64,000 nt of DNA from Sporosarcina jiandibaonis (lineage in GTDB: Bacteria > Bacillota > Bacilli > Bacillales_A > Planococcaceae), in the NCBI RefSeq assembly GCF_013184495.1, contig NZ_JAAOIY010000001.1, forward strand, positions 1,178,001-1,242,000. Reading direction: 5' to 3'. This document shows positions 7,604 through 17,319 of this stretch, piece by piece. Position 1 is the first letter of the stretch. Each line of letters begins with the position of its first letter. The notes under the pieces were generated by a model. It made no database searches and had not been told where the DNA came from. It saw nothing but the letters and a program-made list of their open reading frames with translations. Made by a program: the position numbers and the translations under genes.

Positions 7604-8330
7604 AAATAATAAAAGGGGCTGTTTAATAAGTCCCCAAAATAAAACAGGTGGAGAAAAATGAAACAATTTTCTCCACCTGTTTTTGTATCTTTTGGGTTAG
7701 GACCTGATAACAGCTGGCGAATGCCTGCTACCTTCAGGAGATTGTGTGCCAAAGCCACAATTCCAAATTCGGTGTGGACCTTCTCCAAGCCCCGCAGTAG
7801 AAATCTGCGGAACGACCAATTGCCTTTTATGTGGTCGAACACGCTTTCTACCTCGATTTTTCGTCTAACGTAGATAGCTGCTTTCTCCTCACGCTCAAGG
7901 GTTGTTTTAACTTTTTGCTTTTTGCTTTCAGTTCTTCAAATATCGTATTCCAATGAACCTGACGATTACCTTTAACTTTTGTACAGAGTTCCTTTAATGG
8001 GCAACCTGAACAGTCTTCACTTTCGTAAATCTTATAGCTTTGTACAAAACCGGAGGGATTCTTCTAATTTTGATACCTTTTAAAAGTGACCTTCTGTCCG
8101 TTCGGACAGATGAATAGATCAACCTCTTATTGATATGACCAGTTCTTTACGTTCTTAAGGTCATTTTTGTATTTTCGTGTCTCTTCCTTTACGTATGTCC
8201 CGTAAGGAATCAATAAATCGAAACGCGGCTCCTTTTCCTCACCGATTGCATATAGATAGTTATCCTCGCTACCATAACCCGCATCCGCAATTACCCGACC
8301 GAAAACAGAATCTTTCAATTTAGAACTGAA
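7604..8330 (-). pseudogene. IS1182-family transposase remnant
   Basis: Two minus-strand stretches match the middle and end of IS1182-type DDE transposases: VIADAGYGSEDNYLYAI with FDLLIPYGTY (8127-8318), and HIKGNWSFRRFLLRGLEKV with VALAHNLLKVAGIR (7582-7842). The DNA between them still resembles the transposase but is broken by frameshifts and stops, and the N-terminal half is missing. An end resembling the element's terminus (GGGGCTGTTTAATAAG) lies at about 7615-7630, and a hairpin follows at 7641-7683. The element is dead and truncated; its other end cannot be seen near 8330. The plus-strand frame across it is an antisense shadow. Confidence 0.8.
7641..7683 (-). terminator. Hairpin at the 3' end of the IS remnant
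   Basis: A perfect 17-bp inverted repeat (AAAACAGGTGGAGAAAA and its complement) with a 9-base loop. A-rich and T-rich ends make it a likely terminator in both directions. It may also end transcription coming from the peptide gene at 7452-7598. Confidence 0.7.
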
Positions 8331-8383
8331 AAAACTAAATAATTAACTTTATTTTTCGACAAAAGTTTTGGTTTTTTAACATC

Positions 8384-8482
8384 TGTGGATAAGGTTGGTA
8401 ACATTTTACCGCTACTCTTTCGTGCTTTTGTACATATTATAAACAAACAATCCACAAGATATCCCCCGCCCCCTGTGGACAA
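8384..8482. promoter_or_regulatory. DnaA-box cluster upstream of sda
   Basis: TGTGGATAA at 8384-8392 is a perfect DnaA box (TTATCCACA on the minus strand). TGTGGACAA at 8474-8482 matches eight of nine positions. CAATCCACA at 8448-8456 matches seven of nine. In Bacillus subtilis, sda transcription is controlled by DnaA through such boxes, so their survival here supports the same control. The rest of 8331-8604 holds the sda promoter and I see nothing else. Confidence 0.75.
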
Positions 8483-8490
8483 AGGAACGG

Positions 8491-8519
8491 TTGTTCTAAT
8501 TAATCAAATCTGTTAGATT
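8491..8519 (+). promoter_or_regulatory. sda: Candidate sda promoter
   Basis: TTGTTC (8491-8496) and TAGATT (8514-8519) are spaced by 17 bases. The nearest DnaA box ends eight bases upstream of the -35, a good position for contact with RNA polymerase. The sda start codon lies 86 bases downstream. Confidence 0.45.
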
Positions 8520-8604
8520 ATTAATATAGATAGAATACTTACCAATGTATTCATAGCGGACGTCAAATAGAACCCTATTTCAATATTTGGAGGTGAAATC
8601 CTAA

Positions 8605-8745
8605 ATGAGTAAATTATCGGATCATTTTTTGATTGAATCCTATTTTAAAGCTATTGAATTAAATTTAAGCTCAGACTTTATTCTTCTATTGGAAAATGAA
8701 ATCCGTCGCCGCACTTCGATCAATGCCTTAAAACTTTCTTCATGA
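8605..8745 (+). CDS. sda: Sporulation checkpoint protein Sda
   Basis: A 46-residue protein with a GGAGGTG site 9 bases before its ATG. The N-terminus [20 protein letters not shown] and the following [14 protein letters not shown] match Sda ([13 protein letters not shown], then DFI-L--EI-RR), which is also 46 residues in Bacillus subtilis. Sda folds as a helical hairpin and inhibits the sporulation kinase KinA when DNA replication is disturbed. The DnaA boxes upstream and the terminator directly after the gene support a single-gene unit with the usual replication-linked control. Its presence argues that the organism forms endospores. The minus-strand frame across it is a shadow. Confidence 0.92.
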   Translation: MSKLSDHFLIESYFKAIELNLSSDFILLLENEIRRRTSINALKLSS

Positions 8746-8755
8746 CTCTCCCACA

Positions 8756-8783
8756 GGCCCTGAATGGGGCTTTTTCTTTTTTC
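8756..8783 (+). terminator. Rho-independent terminator of sda
   Basis: GCCC and GGGC pair around a short loop (8757-8770), followed by TTTTTCTTTTTT. It begins about ten bases after the sda stop codon. Confidence 0.7.
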
Positions 8784-8932
8784 TAAATTATGTAGTTTTG
8801 GGATTCTAACTCCCCATTTTCTCCAGTAATAATCCATTATACAAATTCTCGAAGTTTCAATCATACAAAAATTCTCATCAGAATATTTCTTCCCTAATTG
8901 GAAAACCTATATCCAAAGGAGGGAAAATCTTT

Positions 8933-9100
8933 ATGAAAAGGAAATCAGATCACGATAAAGCACAGGAAATCACAAATAATATTCTGAAGAAAAACTCGAA
9001 AAATAGAACTACAAAAAATAAAGAAGCTGACATGCGATTTGAAGCAGGAGAAGGATTTGATAGCTTTGACTTCTCCCCCGAAAGTTGGAAAAAAGATTAG
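8933..9100 (+). CDS. Small hydrophilic protein (55 aa), unknown
   Basis: A 55-codon frame with a very good ribosome site (AAAGGAGGG, 8916-8924) and a terminator just after its stop. The protein starts MKRKSDHDKAQEI. It has a lysine- and asparagine-rich middle (KKNSKNRTTKNKEAD) and an acidic, aromatic end (GFDSFDFSPESWKKD). It has no signal peptide or membrane segment. The composition recalls small acid-soluble or spore-associated proteins, but I cannot assign a family. The strong translation signals and private terminator make it more credible than its length suggests. Confidence 0.6.
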   Translation: MKRKSDHDKAQEITNNILKKNSKNRTTKNKEADMRFEAGEGFDSFDFSPESWKKD

Positions 9101-9114
9101 GTACAATATGAAAA

Positions 9115-9140
9115 GAAGCCGACAAATATTCATCGGCTTC
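9115..9140. terminator. Bidirectional terminator
   Basis: GAAGCCGA (9115-9122) and TCGGCTTC (9133-9140) form a perfect 8-bp stem with an A-run before and a T-run after. It lies between the convergent 55-residue gene and the GGDEF-EAL gene and should serve both. Confidence 0.8.
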
Positions 9141-9143
9141 TTT

Positions 9144-11672
9144 TCATAATTTCATAAAATAATCCTCTGGACTTTCCGTAATGAATGAGTGTCCTGTTAT
9201 CAGTGATTCATTATTTAATTCAATATAGAGTTTGTCGAGTTGCTTGATTAAAAAATCTCGATTTTTCTCTTCAATAATTAACTCAATTTCATACTGATGA
9301 ATCCCTGCTTGTTCTGATCCGTAAACAATCTTTCCAAAAAGCGTCAGTTTCTCACCCATGATATTCAGTTGGAATTTCAAGAGCATTTCGGTACCCACCG
9401 GCAGTTTTACATTTGATAAAAAACATAACCGATCCGGTTCAATGTTTTCTAATAAGACCTTCTTATTTCCCAATTGAACTTTTCGTCCGTTCAATTCACT
9501 AATCGTCATCATCGCTTCTAGCGGATACTGAAATTCAATTGTGAAGTTTTTAGTTTTATCTTGATTCATTTCTTCTTCACTTATATTTCTTACCTGCCCC
9601 TCAAGCATTTTTAAAAATTTTCTTGGCGGAACTGGTTTACTATATAAGTATCCTTGAATCCAATCGCATTTCAGATCAGCCACGAATTTTTCTTGCCTGA
9701 CGGTTTCGACACCTTCCGCCACGACTTTTATTGAAAGTCTTTGTGCTAATTGAATGATTGACTTTACAATTTCCGTGCTGATCTTCTCATTAGGTATGCC
9801 TTGAATGAGTGCGCTATCCAACTTCAAGATTGATGGTTTAATGTCAATTAATTTATTAAAAGATGCATAGCCAGTACCAAAGTCATCAAGCGCTATTTGT
9901 ACACCAAGCTTTCTAAGTTTGCTTAGCTTTGTTAACATTTTCTCTTCTTGTTCAATTGTTGTACTTTCCGTAATTTCAATTGTCAGCCATTCTGAGTCAA
10001 GATTATAATCTTCCAATATGCACTCAATCATGTTGACTAAATCGGGCTGAAGAAACTGGACAATGGACAAGTTCACCGATGCTCGAACAGGATGTCCAGC
10101 TTTATGCCATGAACTCACGTTTTTACAAACATTTTGCAATACCCATTCCCCAATTTGAATGATTAACCCCGATTCTTCTGCTAACGGAATGAATTCATTC
10201 GGTGGAACTAGTCCCCAATCGGGATGGTTCCAACGTAGAAGCGCTTCCACACACTCTATTTCTTTAGTTAACACATTAATGATTGGTTGGTAGTGGATTA
10301 CAAATTGATTGTTCTGCAACGCTTGCTGAAGCTCATTTCTTAAGGAAAAGACCTTATATGTACCGACATTTGCAGTCGGAGAAAAAATATGGTAATTGCC
10401 TCCATTGCCTTTTTTGGCCAAATATAATGCTAAACTAGCATTTTTCATTAATACAGTAGTAGTCTCTCCGGATTCCGGATAAATACTGATTCCAATACGA
10501 ATTGTAATAACGAGATTATAACCGTTTACATTAAATGAGCTTTCAAATATCCGGAGTATATCATTGGCCAACTCTTCGATTGTCACTAACTCATTAATAT
10601 CAGTCGTTAAAATTGCAAATTCGTCTTCATTGATCCTAGCGAGTAGGTTAATGCACGAACCTAATTTACTTTGGATTGTCGCTGCAATTTTAATTAATAA
10701 TCTATTGGCTATTTCACGACCGATTAAATCCATTAAAAACCTGAGTCCATCTAAATTCAGGTGAATGATTGCATACTTTTGATTTTCAGATGCATTTATA
10801 ACTGATTTCAAGCGTTTTTCAAAAGCGCGCAAATTTGGCAAACCAGTCAAATCATCATGGTAAGCCATCCTTTGGATTTCAAGTTGCTGATTTTTATTTT
10901 CTGTTATATCTAGAAAGTTGCAAATAACCCCTGCTATACTGGAATTGTTCAACAGGTTTGTGCAAACCACTTCAAAGTATCGCCACTCCCCCTTTTTATG
11001 TTTTATCCTGAGTTCGATCGTGAAAGGCGTGTTGGGCCTTTTAATAATTTCCTCGAATTTATAATTGAATAAATCTATGTCATCTGGATGTATTAATTCA
11101 ACAATACTTCTTCCTGAAATTTCTTCAACTCTATAACCTAGCTTCTCTTCAATCGATGGATTTTCTATGACAATTATTCCATCTCGATTAATGATGCCAA
11201 TGATTTCATGCGCATGATGAATCAAAGAGTCAATTTTTTCACTTTTTTTCTGAATGAAATTTTGCAAAGTTACTTTTTCAGATACATTGTGGGTTAATCC
11301 GTAGAAACCAATTATCTCGTTGTTTTCTTTGATGGGTACAAGAGATATGTCGATATTAATCAATTTTCCATTGGTATTCATAATTCTAAAGTCGAAATAC
11401 TGAGGTCCTTCTTTTAATCCTTTTAAACGATATTTTTGCACTTTTTTCAAATCTTTTTCATATACAAACTTGCTATATTTTTTCCCGACCACACGCTCAT
11501 ATTCCATACCGAATAACTGGTCATGCTTTCCCCTGATTTTAACGATTATTCCATCCGAATCGATGATAAATAAAATGATATCTGGGGAGTTTTCGAACAC
11601 TTCCGGATATGAATATTTTTCTTGTTCTAAATACTCTTCTAGTTTTTTTCTTTTATTCAACTGTGAAAGCAT
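9144..11672 (-). CDS. PAS-PAS-GGDEF-EAL-PilZ-like cyclic-di-GMP protein
   Basis: An 842-residue cytoplasmic sensor. Two PAS domains (about 25-130 and 155-265) are followed by a GGDEF domain (DDLTGLPNLRAF, about 270-430), an EAL domain (about 445-690) and a PilZ-like C-terminus. The synthase signature is degenerate: RINEDEF replaces the usual GGDEF, so diguanylate cyclase activity is doubtful. The phosphodiesterase residues look complete: EALLRW, VNLS, IEITES, DDFGTGYASF, KLDSALI, AEGVET and QGYLYSKP. It most likely breaks down cyclic-di-GMP, with the inactive GGDEF as a regulatory GTP site. The start at 11672 has AGGGGG about 8 bases upstream. It stands alone between terminators. Confidence 0.9.
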   Translation of the reverse strand: MLSQLNKRKKLEEYLEQEKYSYPEVFENSPDIILFIIDSDGIIVKIRGKHDQLFGMEYERVVGKKYSKFVYEKDLKKVQKYRLKGLKEGPQYFDFRIMNTNGKLINIDISLVPIKENNEIIGFYGLTHNVSEKVTLQNFIQKKSEKIDSLIHHAHEIIGIINRDGIIVIENPSIEEKLGYRVEEISGRSIVELIHPDDIDLFNYKFEEIIKRPNTPFTIELRIKHKKGEWRYFEVVCTNLLNNSSIAGVICNFLDITENKNQQLEIQRMAYHDDLTGLPNLRAFEKRLKSVINASENQKYAIIHLNLDGLRFLMDLIGREIANRLLIKIAATIQSKLGSCINLLARINEDEFAILTTDINELVTIEELANDILRIFESSFNVNGYNLVITIRIGISIYPESGETTTVLMKNASLALYLAKKGNGGNYHIFSPTANVGTYKVFSLRNELQQALQNNQFVIHYQPIINVLTKEIECVEALLRWNHPDWGLVPPNEFIPLAEESGLIIQIGEWVLQNVCKNVSSWHKAGHPVRASVNLSIVQFLQPDLVNMIECILEDYNLDSEWLTIEITESTTIEQEEKMLTKLSKLRKLGVQIALDDFGTGYASFNKLIDIKPSILKLDSALIQGIPNEKISTEIVKSIIQLAQRLSIKVVAEGVETVRQEKFVADLKCDWIQGYLYSKPVPPRKFLKMLEGQVRNISEEEMNQDKTKNFTIEFQYPLEAMMTISELNGRKVQLGNKKVLLENIEPDRLCFLSNVKLPVGTEMLLKFQLNIMGEKLTLFGKIVYGSEQAGIHQYEIELIIEEKNRDFLIKQLDKLYIELNNESLITGHSFITESPEDYFMKL

Positions 11673-11786
11673 TCAAAAACCCCCTATCGTGCTTTTTATG
11701 TAATTTTTCAAGCTATCTTTATGTTATCATAATATTCGACACACTAATACAATGAACATCAATTCTCATCATAAAAATGCAAAAAA

Positions 11787-11824
11787 GCATCGTTCAAGAA
11801 CAAATTCAATGTTCTTGGCGATGC
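11787..11824 (-). terminator. Terminator of ptsI
   Basis: GCATCG and AAGAACA pair with TGTTCTT and CGATGC in an interrupted stem of about 13 bp. A T-run follows on the minus strand just after the ptsI stop codon. Confidence 0.8.
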
Positions 11825-11832
11825 TTTTGAAT

Positions 11833-13548
11833 TTAGAGATTGCAGCGAGTTTTAACAGCTTGCATGACTTCTTCAGCAGTTCCCATTTGAATTGCCTCGT
11901 TCACAAGCTCTTCCATGTCGCTTTTCTTCAGACCTTTGATTTGTGTTCGAGCTTTTAGGATGGATGTTGCGCTCATGGAGAATTCATCAAGTCCTAGTCC
12001 AAGTAAGAGAGGAATCGCGATTTCATCTCCGGCCATTTCGCCGCACATACCTGTCCATTTCCCTTCACGATGGGAAGCGTCAATAACCATTTTAACCAAA
12101 CGTAAAATCGCAGGGTTATATGGTTGGTATAAATAAGAAACGCGTTCATTCATACGGTCAGCCGCCATTGTATATTGGATTAAATCGTTTGTTCCGATAC
12201 TAAAGAAATCGACTTCTTTTGCAAACTGATTAGCAAGTACAGCTGTCGATGGGATTTCAACCATAATTCCGATTTCAATGTCTTCGGATATAGCCGTGCC
12301 CTGATCTTGGAGTTTTGCTTTTTCTTCCTCTAAGATTGCTTTCGCTTCACGGAATTCTTCAAGTGTCGCGATCATCGGGAACATGATTTTCAAGTTACCA
12401 TATGAACTAGCACGCAATAATGCCCGTAATTGGGTACGGAAAATATCGAGCTCTTCCAAACATAATCGAATCGCGCGGAAACCTAAAAATGGATTCATTT
12501 CTGTAGGAAGATTTAAGTATGGAAGTTCTTTATCGCCGCCGATGTCAAGCGTACGCACGACGACTGGTTTTCCGTCCATTCCTTCAAGCACTTTTTTATA
12601 TGCCTCATATTGCTCGTCTTCTGTCGGGAGTTGGTCTCGACCCATATACAAAAACTCTGTACGATACAGGCCAATTCCTTCTCCGCCATTATTCGTAACG
12701 CCTTCTAAATCTTCAGGCGTACCAATATTTGCAGCCAATTCAACGTAATGGCCATCAGCCGTTACAGTTTTTTCATTAACTAATTTTGCCCATTCCAATT
12801 TTTGCTGTTCAAAGTTTTCTTGTTCAACTTTGTATTCAGCAATGATTTCATCTGATGGGTTAATATGAACTTTGCCATTTAGACCGTCGATAATAATGAT
12901 GTCGCCGTCTTTAATTATTTCTGTAGCGTCACTAGTCCCGACAACCGCAGGAATTTCTAAAGAACGAGCCATAATAGCAGAGTGGGACGTTCTCCCTCCG
13001 ATATCAGTCGCAAACCCTTTAACAAAATTACGGTTCAACTGAGCTGTATCAGATGGTGTTAGATCTTCGGCGATAATGACAACTTCCTCGGAAATCTCAC
13101 TCGGATTCACTACTTTTACGCCGAGTAAATGAGAGAGAATTCTCTTTCTCACGTCGCGAATATCGGCAGCGCGCTCTTGCATGTATTCATTATCCATTTG
13201 TTCAAACATCATGATGAACATATCCGTCGTTTCTTCCAACGCATGTTCAGCATTTACTTGTTCAGTTTTTATTTTATCTTCAATTGGAGCTATTAATTCG
13301 GGATCCGTTAGAACTAATATATGCGCATCAAAAATAGCAGCTTCTTCAGCACCAAGCTCTTTTTTGGCGATTTCCTGGATGGACTCCAGTTCACCTTTCG
13401 TAATCGCTATAGCAGACTGAAAACGCTCAACTTCTATTTCTACATCGTCAACAGTGTTTCTGCTGAAAGTCAAATCAGGTTCAACAAGACAATATGCTTT
13501 TGCAATTGAAATCCCGCTTGACGCAGCAATTCCTTGTAATACGCTCAT
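11833..13548 (-). CDS. ptsI: PTS enzyme I
   Basis: Phosphoenolpyruvate-protein phosphotransferase of 571 residues, the normal size. It takes phosphate from PEP onto His189, seen in [13 protein letters not shown], and passes it to HPr. The C-terminal PEP-binding half shows [22 protein letters not shown] and GMCGEMAGD. The start ATG overlaps the ptsH stop by one base (TAATG), so the two are translationally coupled. It lies downstream of a complete polyol PTS operon and ends at a clear terminator. Nothing is missing, so it should be a working general PTS enzyme. Whether the genome holds another copy cannot be judged here. Confidence 0.97.
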   Translation of the reverse strand: MSVLQGIAASSGISIAKAYCLVEPDLTFSRNTVDDVEIEVERFQSAIAITKGELESIQEIAKKELGAEEAAIFDAHILVLTDPELIAPIEDKIKTEQVNAEHALEETTDMFIMMFEQMDNEYMQERAADIRDVRKRILSHLLGVKVVNPSEISEEVVIIAEDLTPSDTAQLNRNFVKGFATDIGGRTSHSAIMARSLEIPAVVGTSDATEIIKDGDIIIIDGLNGKVHINPSDEIIAEYKVEQENFEQQKLEWAKLVNEKTVTADGHYVELAANIGTPEDLEGVTNNGGEGIGLYRTEFLYMGRDQLPTEDEQYEAYKKVLEGMDGKPVVVRTLDIGGDKELPYLNLPTEMNPFLGFRAIRLCLEELDIFRTQLRALLRASSYGNLKIMFPMIATLEEFREAKAILEEEKAKLQDQGTAISEDIEIGIMVEIPSTAVLANQFAKEVDFFSIGTNDLIQYTMAADRMNERVSYLYQPYNPAILRLVKMVIDASHREGKWTGMCGEMAGDEIAIPLLLGLGLDEFSMSATSILKARTQIKGLKKSDMEELVNEAIQMGTAEEVMQAVKTRCNL

Positions 13549-13814
13549 TATTCAGCTAGACCTTCACTTTTCAACGTATTTTCCAGTGCATCCAATGCAT
13601 CCTGTTCGTCTGATCCTTCCGTGCTGATTTTAAATTCTTCGCCCTTTCCAATTCCTAGGGACATAACACCCAAAATCGATTTCAAGTTAACTTTCTTATC
13701 GTTATGGATTAAATTTATATCAGATTGAAATTTATTTGCTACGCTAACTAACATAGATGCTGGACGTGCATGAATCCCCGTCTCATCGATAACTTTAAAT
13801 GATTTTTCTGCCAT
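13548..13814 (-). CDS. ptsH: PTS phosphocarrier HPr
   Basis: An 88-residue HPr with the phosphorylated His15 in GIHARPA and regulatory Ser46 in [12 protein letters not shown]. The serine site is the target of HPr kinase in Bacillota and lets HPr-Ser-P act with CcpA at cre sites such as those listed here. The start is set at ATG 13812-13814. A TTG three codons upstream is too close to the AAGGAG site (one base), while the ATG has ten bases and gives the standard length. It is coupled to ptsI. The 113-base gap after transketolase leaves room for a separate promoter, so ptsHI may be transcribed both with and without the polyol operon. Confidence 0.96.
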   Translation of the reverse strand: MAEKSFKVIDETGIHARPASMLVSVANKFQSDINLIHNDKKVNLKSILGVMSLGIGKGEEFKISTEGSDEQDALDALENTLKSEGLAE

Positions 13815-13935
13815 TGTATTCAAACTCCTTCATAATAATATTAATTTAGTTTTACTGTTTTTTTAACGTTCCCAATATCCCATACTACCATAAGTGCCTA
13901 ATAAAGGCATGCATTAAGCGATAGCAAAAACTAGT

Positions 13936-15951
13936 TTATTTCAGTAATGATTCAACATGCTTAATAACATTTTCAACTGTGAATCCGTATTCCTCGATAA
14001 CCTTTTCTCCTGTTGCCGAAGCACCGAATGTATCGATTCCCAGCATAACTCCTTGGTCTCCGATAAAACGTTCCCACCCGAATGATGAGGCCATTTCAAT
14101 TCCAACACGCGCTGTTATATGCGGAGGAATGACTTCATTTTTATAGGCTTGATCTTGTTTTTTAAAACGGTCCCATGATGGAACACTAATCACGTTGACA
14201 TCGATACCTATTTCTTTCAGCGCTTTTTGAGAAGCCACAGCTAATTGAACTTCAGAACCAGTCGCAATTAACAATGCATCGGGAGTATCTTTATCTCCTT
14301 TACTAATTACGTAGCCGCCTTTTCTAACGCCATCATAGGCAAGTTCTTTCGTGCCTTCAAGTGTCGGTAATCCTTGCCTTGTCAGGACCAATGCTGTTGG
14401 TTTGTTTTTCGATTCTAATGCTAGACGCCATGCAGCTTGTGTTTCATTGCCATCTGCTGGGCGAATTAATGATAGTCCTGGGAGCGTTCTAAGTGAAGCT
14501 AATTGTTCGATTGGCTCATGCGTAGGGCCATCTTCTCCAACTGCGATTGAATCATGTGTGAATACATATGTAACTGGGACATTCATAAGCGCAGAGAGAC
14601 GCATAGCTGGCTTCAAGTAGTCGCTGAACACAAAGAAAGTACCTGCATATACTTTCAACCCCCCGTGCAATGCCATTCCATTTAATGCCGCCGCCATCGC
14701 AAATTCGCGAACACCGAACCAAATGTTTCTCCCTGCATAATTGTCGCGAGTAAAGTCTTCTTCGTTATTGATCATAGTATTGTTAGAACCAGCTAAATCC
14801 GCACTCCCGCCAATAAAGTTAGGAACTGTTTTCGCAATTGCATTCAGAACTTCTCCTGATGATGCTCTCGTTGCTAAAATATCTTTACTCGCTTTATAGA
14901 CTGGTAAATCCTTTTCCCAATCCAAAGGGAGTTCGCCTTTAATCGCTAACTCAAATTCCTCGGCAAGTTCTGGATAGTCGGCTTTGTAAGTTTCATGTAT
15001 TTGATTCCACTCTGCTTCAACTTCGGCTCCACTTTCACCGATTTTATTGTTAAAATCAGCGTATACTTCTTCTGGTACATGGAAGGGTTCATGTGTCCAC
15101 TTATAATAGTCTTTTGTAAGTTTCACTTCGTCTTCACCGAGCGGAGCTCCGTGAGAAGCAGATGAATCTGATTTATTTGGTGAACCGTATCCGATAATTG
15201 TTTTCACTTCAATTAATGTCGGTTGCGTTGTATTTGCTTTTGCTTCTTTAATCGCATTTCTTAATTCATTAACATCATTTCCATCTTCAACACGAATCAC
15301 TTGCCAGCCGTATGCTTTGAAGCGTTGTTCCGTATTTTCTGAGAAGGAACGATCTAAATCTCCATCTAATGAGATATCGTTGGAATCATAGAGTGCAATA
15401 AGTTTTCCCAGTCCTAAATGACCTGCTAAAGACGCCGATTCATGAGATATTCCTTCCATTAAATCTCCGTCACTAACAAGGGCATATGTATGATGATCTA
15501 CAATTGCCAAATCATCTTTATTAAACTTAGCTCCTAAATGCGCTTCTGCCATTGCCATTCCGACGGCCATCGCAATTCCTTGTCCTAATGGTCCTGTCGT
15601 TGCTTCGACACCGTCCGTATCATTCACTTCAGGATGACCGGGCGTTCTTGAACCCCATTGACGGAAATTCTTTAAATCATCGATTGTTACGTCATAACCC
15701 GATAAATGAAGCAAACCGTATAGAAGAGCTGAACCATGTCCTGCGGATAGAACAAAACGGTCTCGGTTAAACCATTTGGAGTTTTTAGGATTATGGTTCA
15801 TAAAGTCTGTCCATAATGTATAAGCCATTGGAGCTGCCCCCATTGGTAATCCTGGATGACCCGAATTGGCTTTTTCAATTGCATCAATTGCTAAAGTTCT
15901 AATTGCATTGATTGAAAGTTGTTCAGTGGAAATCGTTGTAGTTGTTGGCAT
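13936..15951 (-). CDS. tkt: Transketolase
   Basis: A 671-residue thiamine-diphosphate enzyme that moves two-carbon units between sugar phosphates. The diphosphate-binding region shows [12 protein letters not shown] and [15 protein letters not shown]. The active-site stretch is [12 protein letters not shown] and the central domain includes [16 protein letters not shown]. Full length and intact. In this operon it can feed xylulose 5-phosphate, formed by the polyol-phosphate dehydrogenases, into glycolysis. Pentitol operons of the Listeria type, as I recall them, also carry a transketolase beside Gat-family PTS genes. Other copies may exist elsewhere in the genome. Confidence 0.96.
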   Translation of the reverse strand: MPTTTTISTEQLSINAIRTLAIDAIEKANSGHPGLPMGAAPMAYTLWTDFMNHNPKNSKWFNRDRFVLSAGHGSALLYGLLHLSGYDVTIDDLKNFRQWGSRTPGHPEVNDTDGVEATTGPLGQGIAMAVGMAMAEAHLGAKFNKDDLAIVDHHTYALVSDGDLMEGISHESASLAGHLGLGKLIALYDSNDISLDGDLDRSFSENTEQRFKAYGWQVIRVEDGNDVNELRNAIKEAKANTTQPTLIEVKTIIGYGSPNKSDSSASHGAPLGEDEVKLTKDYYKWTHEPFHVPEEVYADFNNKIGESGAEVEAEWNQIHETYKADYPELAEEFELAIKGELPLDWEKDLPVYKASKDILATRASSGEVLNAIAKTVPNFIGGSADLAGSNNTMINNEEDFTRDNYAGRNIWFGVREFAMAAALNGMALHGGLKVYAGTFFVFSDYLKPAMRLSALMNVPVTYVFTHDSIAVGEDGPTHEPIEQLASLRTLPGLSLIRPADGNETQAAWRLALESKNKPTALVLTRQGLPTLEGTKELAYDGVRKGGYVISKGDKDTPDALLIATGSEVQLAVASQKALKEIGIDVNVISVPSWDRFKKQDQAYKNEVIPPHITARVGIEMASSFGWERFIGDQGVMLGIDTFGASATGEKVIEEYGFTVENVIKHVESLLK

Positions 15952-16002
15952 CGTGGTATCTCCTTAAGCAGTATTTTGAAGTAGTCTTACTTTAATCGCT
16001 TC

Positions 16003-17055
16003 TTAATCTAATTCTGGATGGAAAAGAACTTTCCCGTAGAATCCATCCCTGTTAATGATTTTAGTAAATGTTTCAGGTCCTTCATGTAAATTCAGTCGAT
16101 GCGTAATCATCGGTTTGACATTGATTTGTCCCGTGCTCATGTAGTGGACCGTCGTGCTCCATTCTTTACCAGGGAATGGTGCTGATATCGCATTCCATGA
16201 ACCTAACACCGTTAATTCGTTTCGAACGATTTTTTCAAAGTAAAAACGTTCCACATTTACGTCGCCATAAGGGATGCCCATAAAAACAACTTCCCCGCCT
16301 TTTTTAGGTAACGCGAATACTTGGGCTGATGTAATCGGCGAACCAGCGGATTCGATTGCGACGTCGACACCTTGACCATTTGTGTGTTCCAACAGCTGTT
16401 CGTGTGCCGGCTTTTCTAGCGAATTAATGAGCACGTCTGCGCCAACTTCTTTCGCAATTTCAAGCTTCTTTTCATCGATATCAATCGCATAAACTTTTTT
16501 CGCGCCAAATATTTTTGCCCATTGAATCGCTAATAATCCGATATTGCCACAACCCATTACGGCAACTTCATCACCTGGCTGCATTGTTGTCCGGTTAAAT
16601 CCATGAACGACAACAGCCGATGGTTCAATCATTGACGCCGTGCCATACTCAACATTATCTGGAATTGCTACTAGATTTTTAGCAGGCAATTTCACAAATT
16701 CTGCAAATGAACCAGGATGTCTTGCACCGATAACCGTTAGTTTTTCACAGCGTGAAAGTTCTCCTTTTTTACAGCTTTCACATTTCCCACAATAAAAAGT
16801 AGGGCATCCCGCAACACGGTCGCCGACTTTGATACCTTTGACACCAGAACCGACTTCCGCCACTTCTCCCGCAAACTCATGCCCGAAAATCATGCCTTCT
16901 ACATATGGGCCTAGCTTGCTGTAACGAGAAATATCGGATCCGCAAATTCCTACTGCCTTTACTTTTATGATTACGTCATCTTCTTTTTCTAGGACTGGTT
17001 TATCAGCCTCTTCAAAACGAATATCCTGTACGCCATAAAGTTTTAATGATTTCAT
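16003..17055 (-). CDS. Zinc-dependent polyol-phosphate dehydrogenase, GatD type
   Basis: A 350-residue medium-chain alcohol dehydrogenase. It has the catalytic zinc site GICGSD and GHEFAGEV, and a structural zinc lobe of four cysteines (CGKCESCKKGELSRC). Its NAD-binding fold contains GCGNIGLLAIQ. The stretch ELTVLGSWNAIS plus FPGKEW is typical of galactitol-1-phosphate 5-dehydrogenase and its relatives. It should oxidise a polyol phosphate delivered by the Gat-family PTS to the ketose phosphate. With transketolase next door, a pentitol phosphate (giving xylulose 5-phosphate) is more likely than galactitol phosphate, because no tagatose-phosphate kinase or aldolase gene is present. It follows the 57-residue membrane protein gene by 9 bases. 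Confidence 0.85.
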   Translation of the reverse strand: MKSLKLYGVQDIRFEEADKPVLEKEDDVIIKVKAVGICGSDISRYSKLGPYVEGMIFGHEFAGEVAEVGSGVKGIKVGDRVAGCPTFYCGKCESCKKGELSRCEKLTVIGARHPGSFAEFVKLPAKNLVAIPDNVEYGTASMIEPSAVVVHGFNRTTMQPGDEVAVMGCGNIGLLAIQWAKIFGAKKVYAIDIDEKKLEIAKEVGADVLINSLEKPAHEQLLEHTNGQGVDVAIESAGSPITSAQVFALPKKGGEVVFMGIPYGDVNVERFYFEKIVRNELTVLGSWNAISAPFPGKEWSTTVHYMSTGQINVKPMITHRLNLHEGPETFTKIINRDGFYGKVLFHPELD

Positions 17056-17064
17056 CTATTTCAC

Positions 17065-17238
17065 CTACTGTTTTTTATTAGTTATCTGTGTCGCTCTGTG
17101 CATGTTTTTTCTTGTTAAGATTAATTTATATAAAGCGAATCCAACAATAAGCGTGTTAAGAATCACTTGATTTTCAAAATAAAAACTTCCTATTGAACGC
17201 ATGGGCCCCAACATAAAATCTAGGAATACATCCATCAT
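17065..17238 (-). CDS. Small membrane protein (57 aa) inside the polyol PTS operon
   Basis: A 57-codon frame between deoC and the GatD-type gene, with tandem ATGs at 17233-17238 and a GAGGGTGAT site about 7 bases upstream. It starts MMDVFLDFMLGPMRS and has one hydrophobic segment (VILNTLIVGFALYKLIL). A basic tail follows (TRKNMHRATQITNKKQ), so an N-out single-pass topology is likely. I recognise no family. Its place within an otherwise compact operon, with its own ribosome site and only 9 bases to the next gene, argues that it is real. A role as a small regulator or partner of the EIIC permease is speculation. Confidence 0.6.
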   Translation of the reverse strand: MMDVFLDFMLGPMRSIGSFYFENQVILNTLIVGFALYKLILTRKNMHRATQITNKKQ

Positions 17239-17319
17239 TGTTTAATCACCCTCATTTCTGATAACAAATCGAACGATTAAGACTTTTTCTTAATCGTTCA
17301 TTCTGTTTCATGTAAAAAT

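Noticed and set aside
7658..7873. 71-codon plus-strand frame
   Set aside because: It is antisense to the IS1182-type transposase remnant.
8640..8864. 74-codon minus-strand frame opposite sda
   Set aside because: It is antisense to sda and its terminator, which have strong support.
13824..13935. Riboswitch or second promoter element ahead of ptsH
   Set aside because: Only a 5-bp TGCCT/AGGCA repeat was found, too short to support a named element.
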